A DNA stretch of 64,000 bases from Kuschelorhynchus macadamiae (GCA_030620095.1 JAUTXW010000351.1:62001-126000), one strand, 5' to 3'. Positions 38,600 through 51,897 are shown, counted from the first letter of the stretch. Made by a program: numbers and translations. Notes: generated from the sequence alone by a model not told the origin.

Positions 38600-40020
38600 T
38601 GAGGAGGCTGCAGCTTAGTGCTGTGCTCTTTTCAGCATCTCCTAATCTATTTCAATCTTGTGTATTCCTTAATAGAAATATTAAATGAAGTGCACATGAT
38701 GATGCTTTGAGAGCACTTTGAAATAGTTACACAGTAGAGTTCGATGTAGAATCGCTATAAACGAATGTGCCTATAAATTATTCAATTTCTATAATATCAG
38801 ACTTATTTCACCATAATGATATTGACATCTCAATGTTAGATCTGATTAAAGCATGTTTCACTTCAACATATTTTGTTTTTCATGGAACTTTTTATGAACA
38901 AATCCCAGGAGCAGCCATGGGATCTGTGTTAGGCAATATCTTCATGGAAGCTTTTGAGGAAGAAGCCTTAGAGTCGTCTCCATTAAAGCCAAAATCGTGG
39001 TTCAGATATGTAGACTACACTTTTGTAATATGACCGCATGGTCCAGAAAATCTCTCTGGGTGTCTTGATCATCTGAATCAACAACATGCTAATGTAAAAT
39101 TTACAGTGGAAATTGAATCAGAAGACACGATTCCCTTTCTAGATGTTCTAGTACAAAGGAAAGCGGATGGTTCCTTAGGACGCTCTGTATATAGAAAAGC
39201 AACGCATACGAAAAGATTCCTAAATGCAAATTCCCGCTCATCATCCAGCACAAAAACAATCAGTTATTAATTCCTTGGTTTACAGAGCCTTCGCGATTTG
39301 TGACCAAAATTGGAAACTGAGAAACTGACTTAAGCTTTAAGAGGGAATGAATATTAGACGGTCAATTAGAAAATATAGTAATCATACTCCACAAAATGAT
39401 ACTAATAAGAAATTCTCGATAGGAAGTGTAGTTCTTCCATTTATACACGGAACTAAAGACAAAATTGCAAGGTTACTTCGCCGGTCCAACATACGTACAT
39501 CTTCAACACACAGAAGAAAATTGGACAATGTTTGCGATCGGCAAAAGACATTATCCCTTTCCAAAGGAGTATATGCAGTTCCTTGCTCCTGTGGTGGTTT
39601 CTATATTGGAGAAACTGAACGATCCGTATTGCCATATGCTTAAGGAACATGAACTATGTATTAGAAAGAAACAAATTGTACAATCTGCTTATTTGAACAC
39701 CAACATTCCACTGGGCATAACATAAATGTGAAAGAAACCAAAGTTCTTGCATCGGTTTCGGGATTCTAAAAACGGAGAATTAGAGAATCTATTGGAATGT
39801 ATAAGCATGCTAACAATTCTAGTAGAGATACGGGCTTCAGTCTCCATCATATATAGCCGGCTGCCGGCCTGGGTCTCTCTGAGATCATTCAGTGTTCCCA
39901 TCTCTTAAAGTGAAGATCTCTGAAGATACCTCGTGCAATCTAAGGCAAAACATCGGAAAGTGATTCCATTTTGACACGGTCTAGCCCCAAGAGCCATCAT
40001 AGCTTAAATTCCAAATATGA
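38600..40020 (+). pseudogene. Penelope-like element, RT plus GIY-YIG
   Basis: From 38730: VEFDVESL, NYSISIISDLFHHNDIDISM, FYEQIPGAAMGSVLGNIFME, then WFRYVDYTFVI (catalytic YVDD mutated to YVDY) and PFLDVLVQRKADGSLGRSVY. From 39350: GSVVLPFIHGTKDKIARLLR, then GVYAVPCSCGGFYIGETERS, a well-preserved GIY-YIG start. Stops and frameshifts lie between blocks. The 3' non-coding part holds a hammerhead-like motif at 39920-39955. Same family as 15630, 40760 and 49505. Confidence 0.85.
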
Positions 40021-40759
40021 TTTTCAATGTCAAATTTAAGATAGAAAAAAATTTAAAATTCAGGAGTTCATAAGTTAAATTGCAATTAACGCCATAGCCT
40101 ATATGTAAGACAAACAGCAAGAAATATATTGGTTTCTAAAAATATGTGATCTAGGGACCCTAAAAAGTCGAAAAACCCAATTTGTGTTTTTTGAAAATTT
40201 TACAATACTTCTATAAAGCCCATATAGTGTATTACAGGGAAGTAAAAATTAGTATCCTTTAGATTAGAACTTCACTTTTACCTAAAAAATGATTACATAC
40301 TTACTAATCGAAACATTGTGTCGAAAGCACAAGATTAACAAAACAAAACACTGTCAATATTAATGATCAACAAACACAATTTAAAAGTTACTGCAAATTT
40401 TAAAATAAATAATAAAATCACTGAACAAATCAATAATCAACGAATACATTTAATTTGGACAATTTTACAATTTCCTTTCAACATTCTATTATTCATATTG
40501 CTAATTATTAATTAATGTGCATACAAAATATCGACCTCTCAATTATACTCGGTAAATATCTAGGACGCCACGAAATTACGTTTAAAAGTTGCAACATGTA
40601 CTTATTCAGGCAATATTTTTATGGAAAAGTGAAGTAGAAAATGGGCTTTCAATTGGCAATCTCGCACTCTCAACGTCTTGCTGATCACCGGAGCCCCAAA
40701 TAAACATTTACAGTCAGACATTTCAGTAAAAGTTCTATGTTGCCACGTTCTCGTACAAA
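40021..40759. other. No assigned feature
   Basis: AT-rich spacer between two Penelope-like copies. Nothing recognised. Confidence 0.5.
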
Positions 40760-41235
40760 TACGGCAGTTTTAGAATAATTATACTTAACTAAGAACGGAA
40801 GCTTTCACGGATTTGGTGTCAATTAAGAGATCATGATTAATGGGATTAAACCGTGTCAAATTGGAGTTACTATTCGACGTTTCGCCCTCGCCCGAAAGAT
40901 TCGGTTTCCACGTGTGATTGACCATAACCCGTGTCTCAATTGAAGTTTTTTGTATGTTTAAAAATTTCATAAAATCTGTAATTTTTCGCTTATAGAATCC
41001 TAAAACCGACGCTTGAACATTGGCATTTTGTATATTTATAATATGGCCAGTGGTATGCTGGTGTTTAACTACAGCAGATTAAACAATTTATTTCTGTTTA
41101 TAATTCATCGTTCATCCTCCTTACGTATAGTGGGAATTAAGCGTCCTGTTCCTCTCAGATAAACTTCTTGACAAGAGTAAGGAATTTTATATACACCTTC
41201 TATCGGAAATTGTACTTATGTTGGACCCGTGGACC
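40760..41235 (-). pseudogene. Penelope-like element 3' fragment
   Basis: The minus strand gives GVYKIPYSCQEVYLRGTGRL, a damaged GIY-YIG motif. RNGLWS-like debris and a 3' region follow with GGGCGAGGGCGAAACGTCG, the shared hammerhead-like string of this family, and TTTGACACGGTTTAATCCC. It aligns in wording with the 3' part of the copy at 49505-49640. Confidence 0.65.
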
Positions 41236-41903
41236 ACCGAAGTAATCATCTTATTTTGTCTGTAGTGTAATAGTATCTTTAATGTCAAACCAAAGGAAAA
41301 TTAGGAAGCAAACCAATTTTAGTTTATTGTAGCTATTTGAGAGATCTTTTGAACTAGCCAAAATTTACATTACTAAACCTTTCGCAATAAAAAAAAATGC
41401 AAAATTAATTTCTTTGCCAATATCTCCAAGAATATTGTAAACAAGAGCAATCATGAAATAAAAAAATTATTCTTGAACCAAAATGATCCTTATGTTTTTG
41501 TTTTTTTTTTTCGTAGGTACGATAATATTGAGAGAAAGATCTGAAAATTGTGAAAGCGTCGGGTGAGTGAATTTACAATAACTATACCAAAAAACATTCA
41601 TTTTTGATAGGTAAAAAATTAAAATCCCTGGCTACAATGTATACTAATATTAAGTAGTAAGTCCTAACTGATTGACTGGCTCATAACTGGGCTTGAAAGT
41701 TGTAGCACGTAGGGTTTTCTTGTTAGAGTTGTAGAACCATATCGAATGTTACGATACTTAATATCTATAGAAAAAATAAAAAAATTCAGAAAATTCTTAA
41801 TTCTGTTTATTGACTATGTTTACAGTTTTCGCCTATTAAACATACCCTACATCTAAAAGAAAAGCAAACGGGAAAAATATTAACTTAAAACACTAATTGA
41901 ACT
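41236..41903. other. No assigned feature
   Basis: AT-rich; no coding similarity recognised. Confidence 0.5.
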
Positions 41904-43480
41904 TTATTTTTTCCGTTTATGAGGTGTCCTATCTTCTCTCTTCAAAAACCAACAGTAGTCACCCATCATGGCTGGATCCCATCGTCCTTGGTACCGAATT
42001 TCCATTGTTCTGATATCTTGGTGAAACCTTTCACCCTGCTTGTCACTAACAGCTCCCAAATTTTTAGGAAAAAATGATAGATGGGAATGGAGGAAGTGAA
42101 CTTTTAATGACATTCTGGCACCAAGCGTTTTATAAGCATCTAAGAGTTCATTAACTAATTGTTCATAATTTTCATCCATACTGTTGCCTAAAAATCCTCT
42201 TACTACATTAACAAATGAATTCCATGCTCTGAGTTCCTGCCTGGTAAGATTTTCTATAAAATTGACATCGTCCAGCGATTTTCTGATTTGTGGCCCAATA
42301 AAAATGCCTTCTTTTAATTTGGCATCACTTAACTGGGGAAAAACTTGTCTTAGGTATTTAAATCCATCACCATCTTTATTCAAAGCCTTCACAAAATTTT
42401 TCGTCAGCCCAAGTTTAACGTGAAGAGAAGGCAAAAGGACATTTTTTGAATCAACAAGAGGTATAAATTTAACATTTTGAGATCCCGGTTGAAATTCGCT
42501 TCTTTATGGCCAAATTTTTGTTACATAATGCTGATTTATTGCACGACTGTCCCATAAACAAAGAAAACAGCAATATTTTGTAAATCCCCCCTGAAGTCCC
42601 ACTAAAATCGCTATAACTTTTAAGGGCCCACATATCTGCCATTTATACCTATTGTAGTTTATTTTATCCAAAATCGTGCGCATATTTTCATAATTTTCTT
42701 TCATTGCAACTGAATGGGCAACTGGTATAGAGGTTTTTAAATTTCCATTATGCAATAACACAGCTTTTAAGCTGTATTTAGATGAGTCTATGAATAAGCG
42801 TCACTAACGGGGAGAATGTTCAATATCAAATTCCTGCATTAAACTGTCTATATCAGTACAAGCGCACAACGAATTTTCAATTAAAGTTGTGACTGTTGCT
42901 TGGATAACCCTAAATCACGTACTAAATCATTTAATTCACTTTAACAATCAAATATGGCTCGCCGGAACTGGGACTTGTGCTAAAAGTGGGATCGGTGCAC
43001 TGCGTTATCTCCATTATCTCCTCAATAGCTTGCCAATTTAAAGGCGCAATCGGCTCTGACAAATTTGCTTTATGAGGAACAGGTCGTATGGCAGATTGCT
43101 AATTTGTATATTCTGTATTGTGCTCTCCCTTTTTGGAATAACCTTCAGTCTTTGTCAGGCAAAAATAACAATCGTCAGAATGATTGATGAGTTCTCGCCA
43201 TACCACTGGAACTGCAAAAGGCATACTTTTTCTCTTTACGTTCATCCACTGCACCAATGATACACTACAACTAATACAGCACACGTGGGGAGCCCAACGC
43301 TTATCTTGATCCCCAATTAACGCACCAAAATATTTAAGGTAGGCTTTTTTACATTTTCAGAAAATGGCCTGGCTTGTGATTTCACCAGAAATTCTCCACA
43401 AATATAACAAAATTTGTCAGGAGAGATTTTGCAACTTCGGCGCGTTTGACTCGACAGTCTGGTTTCACATACACTTGCTT
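41904..43480 (-). pseudogene. Arthropod multi-copy zinc-finger protein family (GERFHQDI family), decayed
   Basis: Read on the minus strand it is one protein of about 520 residues with a few breaks. It opens with a zinc-knuckle start (FCYICGEFLVKSQARPF ... HVCCISC) and a second Cys pair (DDCYFCLTKTEG). Then come FIDSSKYSLKAVLLHNGN, a WQICGPLKVIAILVGLQGG block, TKYCCFLCLWDSR and LLPSLHVKLGLTKNFVKALN. The intact 176-codon end holds GAVSDKQGERFHQDIRTMEI and GDYCWFLKRE. Breaks: one TAA after KIWP, a double stop before RLFIDSS, and frameshifts near 42880 and 42935. I know this family as many near-identical uncharacterised proteins in arthropod and cnidarian genomes, which suggests a mobile origin. 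Its function is not known to me. Confidence 0.65.
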
Positions 43481-43499
43481 ATCGATACACAGAGAACCA

Positions 43500-43989
43500 C
43501 TCAATTCGAAACTCAACAGAAGAGTGATGTTTAACGTTTATTTTATTTCTAATGTTGTAAACAACCCAGTCTAGGTAATTTTTCCGTTGTAAAATGGACC
43601 CATTTTAGCCGCCCTGCCAATATAAAAGTTTCTAATTAGGCTATTAAAAAATGGTACGTATTAGGGCTTTCCCTATATTTTTTTTATTATTGGGAGGGTA
43701 TTTCCATTGTGAAAATAATAAGCTGGCCTGTGTTAGAAAAATCTTGTCGGCCAGTGTTTTAAACAATTTTCGATGACCGACATGAGTCTATGCAAATATT
43801 ATAAAAATGAAAATATACATTCTGGCTCACCCTGTAGTTTACTAGGTATACTGCAACGACAAAAAACTTTCCTTATAGCATCGACAACATATTAAAATAT
43901 TAAGAGAATAAGAGAAGTTTCACGGCATCCCAGAAACAATTAATTCATGCCTTTCCTGAAGTCCGGTTTAAATAAAATATTTTATAACA
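43500..43989. other. No assigned feature
   Basis: AT-rich spacer with a CACCCTGTAG motif at about 43828, like the mariner-type ends elsewhere. Confidence 0.45.
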
Positions 43990-44590
43990 AATCGGTAAAT
44001 TGCCTTTACCCAGAACATATTGGGTGCCATTTTGTTCCATCATATACGTATGCCACACTTCAGTTTTGAGCATAATTTAAAATAAATTTAATAAGTAGTT
44101 TTTACAGTGACACACATCGCCATTTTGTTACGCCATTTTGAATTCGTAATAGTTTATACTCGTATCACATTTAATTTTTTTGCAAAATTTAAAGTCAGTT
44201 GAAGAAGATTTTTTTATGTTGATTTTTTTAAAAACTTATTTCTTATCCCTAATATCTTTTTCTTAAAAACCGCACCATTTTCCTCCCTCTAGGGTCGCAC
44301 GCCAAAGAACCATGTTAAAGTTGAATGTGTCAAAATAATCGTATTTGTGGTATATAAGTGGTTTTTTAGTAATACTTTTTTTCAAAATTTCCCTGCACCA
44401 CCATTTTGTTTTTCCATTTTGAATTTTTTACAAAATGTTACCAGGTGATTCCTAAATGACCCTTATTTTTTGATCAAAATTTGTAAAAAGTAGTTTTTGA
44501 GCTATGCCGCAAACAGACAGACTGACACTCAGACAGGCAGACCTACGGAATTGAAAAAACATGTTTCTCCATTTGAAATAAAGTATTATT
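43990..44590. repeat. Dispersed repeat, copy related to 5500-6815
   Basis: Shares GCCACACTTCAGTTTTGAGC-like wording, CATCGCCATTTTGTTACGCC, the AAAGTCAGTTGAAGAA string and a GCTATGCCGCAAACAGACAG run. It ends with CCTACGGAATTGAAAAAACA-TGTTT, like the 5500-6815 region. Non-coding. Confidence 0.6.
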
Positions 44591-45419
44591 TATCACATTT
44601 TAGTCAATTTTTTGAAGTCGGTTTTATTTTTTTTTATAATTATTTTTATTTAGTTCTATTTATACGACTTTTATTGTAAAAGTCAAGTTTAACAAACAGC
44701 ACTGGGACCACTCCATATTATGTAATCATTGCGTAACAACATGTCTTATTATACAATATACATACAAAATTTTTCTTTACAGAATGGTGAACGCATATGT
44801 TGTTCAATGTAACATCGAGTAAATAGTTCAAATGGGAGTCATTCCGCCATTTTTAATATTTTCTCAATATGCTTGTTATAGGACCACTCCGGTAACGTCC
44901 TGAAAATGCCATACAAATTAGTGAAACCATCGCGGAATAATCTATGTACATAATTAGAAAATTCATAGGATCGAATTGATAATCTCCTCCTTTTTTAAAG
45001 TCGGCTGTGCTTCGTGGTCTATCTTAGATACGTAAAAGAAGTTTTTACCAATTGCCCCCCCGATCAAGAAATCTCCTAGACAATATTAAAATATTTTGCG
45101 CCAAAGTTGTAAAATTTACTAATTAACTATGTAGTTTTGATAAATAGAATCAGATCCGCTGTTTAAACTACATAATTAATTTTCACTAATATTGTTTATA
45201 ATACCTTAACCTTGTACTTTTTAAATAACTATTTCTTATATAAGCAACTCTCGGTCATGATCGTATTCATTACTGGTAAAAATTAGACTCTAATTTGGTT
45301 TGTTTGGTCCCATTCATGACTTAATGACTTAAAATATAATATCCTCAATCCTCAATTTTTGGTATTTTATTGGCTCAATTTGTAAAAGTTAAGTACCTAT
45401 TCGTAGTGGACAAATCTTT
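44591..45419. other. No assigned feature
   Basis: AT-rich, no coding similarity. Confidence 0.5.
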
Positions 45420-45720
45420 TTTTTTACTTCACTTGTAAAAGGGAAGTATTGTAATCGTGAAAAAATCGTTTTCCCTGGTTTTATGGTACCTAGCTGCAGA
45501 AAAACATGTTTTTCTTAATTTCGTCGGTACCCTGTACGCGACATAGCTCAAAAACTACTTATTCGATTGCCTTCAAATTTTGGTCAAAATTCAAAGATCA
45601 TACGGGGATGAAATGGTTACACCTTGGTAAAAATCCAATATGGCCGAACAACATGGCGACCTAGTGAAATGTAAAAAAAAATTATTACAAAAAAAAACCA
45701 CTTATCCAATTTACCTGGAA
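45420..45720. repeat. Dispersed repeat end fragment
   Basis: GGGAAGTATTGTAATCGTGA and AAAAATCG start a segment with AAAACATGTTTTTCTTAATT, GCGACATAGCTC and CCAATATGGCCGAACAACAT. It matches, in inverted orientation, the right edge of the 5500-6815 repeat. Confidence 0.55.
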
Positions 45721-45969
45721 TTTTGCACAGTTGATTTGTTATCCAAAAGTGGAAAAATTCACAAACTGAAATATTTCACAACGTTCTATTCAGATCTGCG
45801 TGTGCGCTTGAGTGACAACATTTTAATAACATTTTAAATTAATTATGGCATTTAACACTAAATCACGTGATAAAAAATATGAACAGATTAGTACAATAAA
45901 GATAATCCAGTAAAAAAGTGCATGTATACAAAGTAGAAAATCACTACCATTAACAAAACATGTTATTTT

Positions 45970-48060
45970 TTACATTATTTTACTAATTACTAACAATCCA
46001 AGAATCTATCTTATTTTTTATTTTATTAAAAACACACTTTTTTAAATAAATTTGTAATATGCTAAATATTTTGGGTAGAATATAAGAGATATGCCTTCGT
46101 GGAGAACTGAACAATCTACTAAGAAAAGCAAAATGGGTAACTTTGCTTAATCTTGTTTCTGTGCTATGGTGATTAATAAGATTGTTGAATTTTTTGTTTC
46201 TATAACTAAAACTTATTACATTCTTAATGTACAGTTGTCTTAATTCAACAGTCCTGTTTCTTTAAATAAAGCTTCTAAATAGTGGAGTTAAAAAATTGCT
46301 ACACGAGGCACCCCAAGCGGTAATGCCGTAGTACAAAATGAACTCCACAAGCCCTTGATAGAATTAATCTTAACTCATAGAATTTATAAAGTAGGTTTCT
46401 TATTTAAATATTCACCGTGACTCAATATCAATTCATGTATTGGTCAAAAATTGCCTCTAAATATGATATGTTTTCCTTTCTGTTTATTGCCGCTTCAAAA
46501 TCGCCGAAACATCTGGAGATGTGAAACTACTGAATAAAAAGAGGTATATAAAATAAAAATCTTGGGTTAAATAAGTTATAATAACCATAACCTAGAGCAT
46601 ATTGCATTAAAAACCATTTCAGATTCCCAGTGTAGTAAAAAATTAGTTCAGAAGTTAATTTTTAAGCCAGTGGTTTAAGAATTACATATCATTTGAAGGC
46701 AAACAGGAACAGAGCTTGTTTGCGTCCCTCAGCTAAGCTGTGCATACCGCAGAGAAGTAATCTCGTACTTTAATTCACATTTTGATGTGGAAAGTGGAAT
46801 TTGAAAAACAACTAATTAGAGACTTTCCATTGAACTCGTTCGACTCTTTCGATGTGGCATGCGTAGCTCCTATCAAAGCAGCTATAGTAGTAACCCCAAT
46901 ATTCGAAAGGCCTTGCAAACAGTAGAATCGATGTGCTCGTTAAACGATAATTCGCTGTCGAATACTACAGCTAAAGCGTTTACTGTAAGGAGATTCCTAG
47001 GAAAGAGTCGTTAATCCTCTACATATTTAGCTGGGTATGTTGATAGAGAAAAAGTTTGTCTTGCACCAAAAGATAAAACGATTCAAATCGGACTGTAGTG
47101 CAGTTACTCAACCTGTTGGATGTGAGGAATTCTAAGCCATCAGCGAACAGAAGAGAGTTGCTGTTAATAAAGCAAGATGTGAGGTCGTTAATGAATAGGA
47201 GAAATAATATTGGTCCAATATGAGACCCTTGAGGTACGTCGAATGTGATTGAGATGACAAGAGATGCCGAATTTTGCATTAAGACTCGCTGTTTACGGTG
47301 GCTCAGATAGGAACTGATCCATTTAAGTAAATGCCTACAATTCCACTAACGGGAAGTTTTCTTAACAGCAGTTTATGACATATAGTCTCAAAGGCTTTTG
47401 ACAAGTCGGTATAGGTAGAATCGACTTGTTGACAGCTTCAAGAGAAGAGATTAGGTAGTCTTGATAAGTGGCGAGTTTAGTTGCTGTAGAGCGTCCCTGA
47501 TAGAAGCCATGATGGCTTGGCAAAATGTAATTTGAGTAAGTAATGAATATCTCCTCGGTCACGATAGCTTCGAACACTTTGGGAATAAAGGTAGATTTCA
47601 GTTTAAGTATTTACCTGTAATTCCACTAACGGAGGAAGTTTTCTTAACAAGAGTTTATGACATATGTGTCAAAGGCTTTTGACAAGTCGGTATAGACAGA
47701 ATCGACTTGTTGGCCAGCTTCAAGGAAGAGATTAGGTAGGGGAATTGTAATTTGAGTAATGGCGAATATCTCCTAAACGATTATCGATATGTCTCTATAA
47801 TTTGAAATGTCAGTTTTAAGTCCCTTTTTGTGGATTGGCTCGAAGTTAGAGAATTTCCACACAGAAGAGAAGATCCCCGAGTCGTAGGATTTTTGAAAGA
47901 TTGAGAACAGGGGAGTTGAGTGTGTCATAACAACTTAAAAGGAGAGATGGCGACAGACTGTCGGGACCAGCATTCTTGTTGGTGTCGAGAGTTTTCAATT
48001 TCGCAACTACATTATCAACAATGAAAGTTTGAGAGGACAAGGAACATCAGATCCAAAGGC
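45970..48060 (-). pseudogene. Jockey-like LINE, decayed, with an internal duplication
   Basis: Minus strand, 5' to 3': VVAKLKTLDTNKNAGPDSLS (pre-RT); IVTEEIFITYSNYILPSHHG FYQGRSTATK (fingers); an SKAFDTICHKLLL-type block in another frame. Then FDVPQGSHIGPILFLLFIND (palm), NSLLFADGLEFL (catalytic ADD altered to ADG) and a C-terminal block YYGITAWGASC ... RNRTVELRQLYIKNVISF. A segment of about 140 bp at 47325-47465 is repeated at 47600-47740 with small changes. Multiple breaks; inactive. Confidence 0.78.
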
Positions 48061-49504
48061 AAGGTGTTTAATTGATCAGTTTGATAAAATTATGTTATCT
48101 TTTTAGGAAAATCATAAAACATCAAAATCGCCAAAATGTCCTGAGGTTTGACCCTAGCGATCAAATATAGATACCAAGAAGTAAAAACCGTGGATTTAAT
48201 AAGCTAGAATTCTTAGTTACGACCAGTTTGCAAAAGTCATTTAAACCCCTTATATAATAGGCAAAGCAACAAAAAGTTGACAAACTGTCTGGTTCAAATT
48301 TGACCCAAAGAATGACTCTTTTAAATCCCGGCAGCCAAAACTTGATGGAACTTTGTTTGACTGAGTTTAGGTCAATTTTTTTATTTTTACAGCATTTGTT
48401 GAGCATTTTAATTTCTTTTTCGGAATAAAGTTTACTATTAAAAAACATTTTTAAAGTGTTTTACATAAAAGATCTTAACACATCACCAGGGACGTTAAAC
48501 TTAAGTTGAAAACAATACCATATCCGCTGTGTCATTTCTTATTTATCCTTAAATTTATTTATCTTCTGGCGTGTCATAATGACACATTTTGATTGTCATT
48601 TTTAGTGTTTAAATGACTCACTTTTCGGACGTAATCCAATGTATTCATATAGTCCTAAAACAAATACTGTACTGGATTCATTATAGTTCTAAAACAACTT
48701 AGCAACGAGAAAACGACTGCCTTTCGGAAATACTTTTTAACAAAATTTGCACAATGTGTGACTCAAGTGACGCCAAAAAATGAAGTTTTGTATGTTCGGA
48801 TCGAAGACAATCCTTATGAGATACGCTGTGGTATTCACGGCTAGTCCCATAATAATAGTTATTTTGATCCTTATAACGTAAATAACTATAATAGGAAAAT
48901 AACTATTAAGAGATAGTATGGATGATTCGTTTTAAATGTTAGTTTTTCTTGTACTTGATGAGAAGGTTATGTTTAAGCATTCCGTCGATTACTACTATGA
49001 TCATATGAGTAATTTAAACAAGCGTTGAATCACTGCTAATTCATCCTTTGGCCTTGAATTTAATCTTGACGATCTAGGACCTTAAACAATTAACTCCACG
49101 TTCATTAGTTTAAATTAATATTTAAATAATCCCAACTGAACAAAAGCTCGAGTGAACTGCACATGGAAAAACTAGACTACTCTTATTATATAAGCAAAAT
49201 AAAAATTAGAGGTAAAAAATAAACTAGTTTTAAATAATTAGTCAGAAAGTCTAGTATGTTGATATAGGCATCGTGCACTTTGTACTGAGGAAGTTTTCAC
49301 GGCTTTGTTTAGTTCAAATCAAACAAACATTATTTAGGGAAATAACACTGCATTTTTAAATGAGTATGTCTAGACTGGATTTCAATATTATTTGTACACG
49401 CAAACATATTTCAGTCTCATTAATAGAGCTGTTTACTAATTACTCAAGAAATGCTTTTTTTAATCTAATTTAAAAACACGTTAAATACTACAAAGTATAG
49501 AACG
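48061..49504. other. No assigned feature
   Basis: AT-rich. A 95-codon minus-strand frame (48161-48448) has no recognisable motif and is probably chance. The rest is unassigned. Confidence 0.45.
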
Positions 49505-50650
49505 AAAACTTTATCTTTCACGGCTGTGGTCAATTAAGAAATCATGGTTCTTGGGATTAGACCTTGTTTTAATGGAATCACTTTCCGACGTTTCGCCTTC
49601 GATTGCACGAGGCATGTTCAGGGATCCTTATTTCACGAGATCGGAATACAGAATGAGCTCGGAGACTTACCCGCTGTATCGACTGAAGCCTGTATCTCTA
49701 ATAAAATTATTAGAATGCTTATAAATTTCAGTAGATTCTCTAGTTTTCCGTTTATAGAATCTCGAATCCTATGCAAGAACTTACGTGTATGCCATGTCCA
49801 GTGGTATTGGACTTAGTGTTCACATAAAGCAGATTTTATAATTTGTTTCTTCCTAATACATCGTTCATGTTCCTTAAGCCTAATCGATATGGATCATCCA
49901 GTTTCTCCAATATAGACATCACCACATGAACAAGGAATTGCATATATTCCTTTCGTTAGGAAAGAAATAATGTCCTTGGTAAAGGAAATTTACCGATTTT
50001 TTGCCGAAAAAAGTTAAGCAAAAATAGTCATTCCTGCAAGATGTATATCAGACCGAAAGGATAAGTTTACATATAAACACCATTCTTGCAACTTCTCTCT
50101 GAATCATTTCAACACCGACTATCCATAAAGTTTTGCGCAAAATTCATTAAAATTCAGGTAATTACTTTTCACAGAAATACTTCAAAATATAAAATAATTA
50201 ATACATTTCATTTTTTCACACAGATATACATTTGATGTACAGGGTGTTCTAAATATTAAGAAGTTTGAACAAAAGGCAAGGGTAAAGTAGCTTTATTTCT
50301 AAAAATACATCGAAAAGTAATTTAGAAAAGATGTTTTAGATCTATTTTTATACATAACTATAAAATCGCACTTGACTATTTAAAATTTGACTTTCTTTAA
50401 AACCCTTTTATGAACGACCTGTACGGTAAATTTAGGAGATGATGTAGAAGATGAGAATTTTTTTCAGAGATTCGTTTATTAAATTTCTTGTGCGCGTTGA
50501 AGATTGTACATATATTGAACCGGCGAAGTAACCTTGCAATATTTTCTGTAGTTCCGTGTATAGATGGAAAATTTCGTGGAGTAGGACTAATATATTTATT
50601 TTCTAATTGACCGTCTAATATCCTCAGTGCAATATCCATTCCCTCTTAAA
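49505..50650 (-). pseudogene. Penelope-like element, 3' half with GIY-YIG
   Basis: The minus strand reads GQLENKYISPTPRNFPSIHG, TTENIARLLRRFNICTIFNA and a damaged stretch. Then GIYAIPCSCGDVYIGETG with a stop, and SIRLKEHERCIRKKQIIKSA. The RLKEH and IGET motifs mark the GIY-YIG endonuclease. The 3' region carries the hammerhead-like string (minus strand, 49591-49621, CTGAACA ... GGCGAAACGTCGG). The RT half is missing. Confidence 0.78.
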
Positions 50651-51084
50651 GTTTGAGTCAGTTTCTCTGTTTCCAAATGTAAAGAATGTTGGTCACAAAT
50701 CGCGATGGTTCTGTAAACCAAAGAATTATTAACTGATTAGTTTTGTTTTGCCAACTACTTGCGAAAGATAAATTTCAGTGCTAAATATATATAAAAGGCG
50801 TGTGAATATGTTATAATCAATTAATTATATAATTTTCTATAAAATGATTACAAATTTTTTCTTATTAAAATATCTGAACGACCTAAATTTAAAAAATAAA
50901 AAACGAATAAATTGTTTTATTTTACCACAGAATGCTTATTTGAAAATGGCAACACTGCCCACAGTAGAGAAACGTGCAGGCTTCAACGAACTTAACAATT
51001 CGTAAACTTATCAGTTGCAGGTGTCTTGTTTGTTGGTCTTTCACCTTAATTTTTTGCCGGATGAGGCAATTCCATATCGTTTTA
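50651..51084. other. No assigned feature; possible left end of the outer mariner
   Basis: AATGGCAACACTGCCC at about 50944 loosely mirrors CATGGCAACGTTGCTA (inverse of about 54550). These might be the outer ends of the mariner split by the 51898 element. Weak. Confidence 0.35.
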
Positions 51085-51897
51085 ATACGTAGTCCGGATG
51101 ACAGACATGTTACTTATTTATGGAGAGTGTAGGCAGAATGCTCATTTGGAGTCCCAAACATACCGGAAAAGATGTGGTAACAGGAGGTGTCCTAAGATAC
51201 GGGAAGTGTAAACGTCCGTCAAACTAATCGGGCGGCCTGAAAGGCAAATAACACTCGAAAACGAGGAACATATTTTACCCCCAGTGAAGGCAAACCCTAG
51301 TTTGAGCACTCGGGAAATCTCACGACAAGTTGGATTTTCTAATTAGACCATTCATCGTACCCTTCGTGAAAACCTTCTTCACCCTTATTATGTGCAGCGA
51401 GTACAGGCTTTGATTTTCGAGGACTTACCCCGAAGAATATAGTTTTTGCCGGTGGTTTCGTAGAAAACCAAGAACACGAAAATTTCACTTTAAACATACT
51501 GACAACCGATGAATGTTGTTTTACGAGAGATGGAATTTTAAATTCGATTTTTCAATACCGGTTTTCAATAAATATTTGGGCTGGAATAATCCACAATCGA
51601 TTAATCGGACCTTTTGAGCTACCAAGGCGTTTAACAGGAGAGGCATACCTCTAATTTTTAACTAATGACTCGTCCACTCATTTAGAAGATATTCATTTAT
51701 CTCAACGAACCAGTGCTTGGTTTCTTATGATGGAGCTCCTGCCCACATTCACAGGAATGTGTTACAATATCTGGATAATACGTTTGATAGTAGGTGGATA
51801 TATCGAAATGCCCCAGAACCTAGAAAATGGCCTCTGAGGTCACCAGACCTAAACTCCTTGATTTTTATTTTTGGGGCCACATAAAAACATTAGTGTA
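51085..51897 (+). pseudogene. Outer mariner-like transposase, left part, interrupted
   Basis: Shifted frames give STREISRQVGFSN, TIHRTLRENLLHPYYVQRVQ, NIWAGIIHNRLIGPFELPRR, LTGEAYL and a damaged QHDGAPAHIHRNVLQYL stretch. RSPDLNSLIFIFGAT-type remains of the third-Asp block and HIKTLVY follow. The reading breaks exactly at the TA where the 51898-54072 element begins, and the protein resumes after it. Confidence 0.75.

Noticed and set aside
48161..48448. 95-codon minus-strand frame
   Set aside because: No recognisable domain and no neighbouring gene; probably chance in AT-rich DNA.
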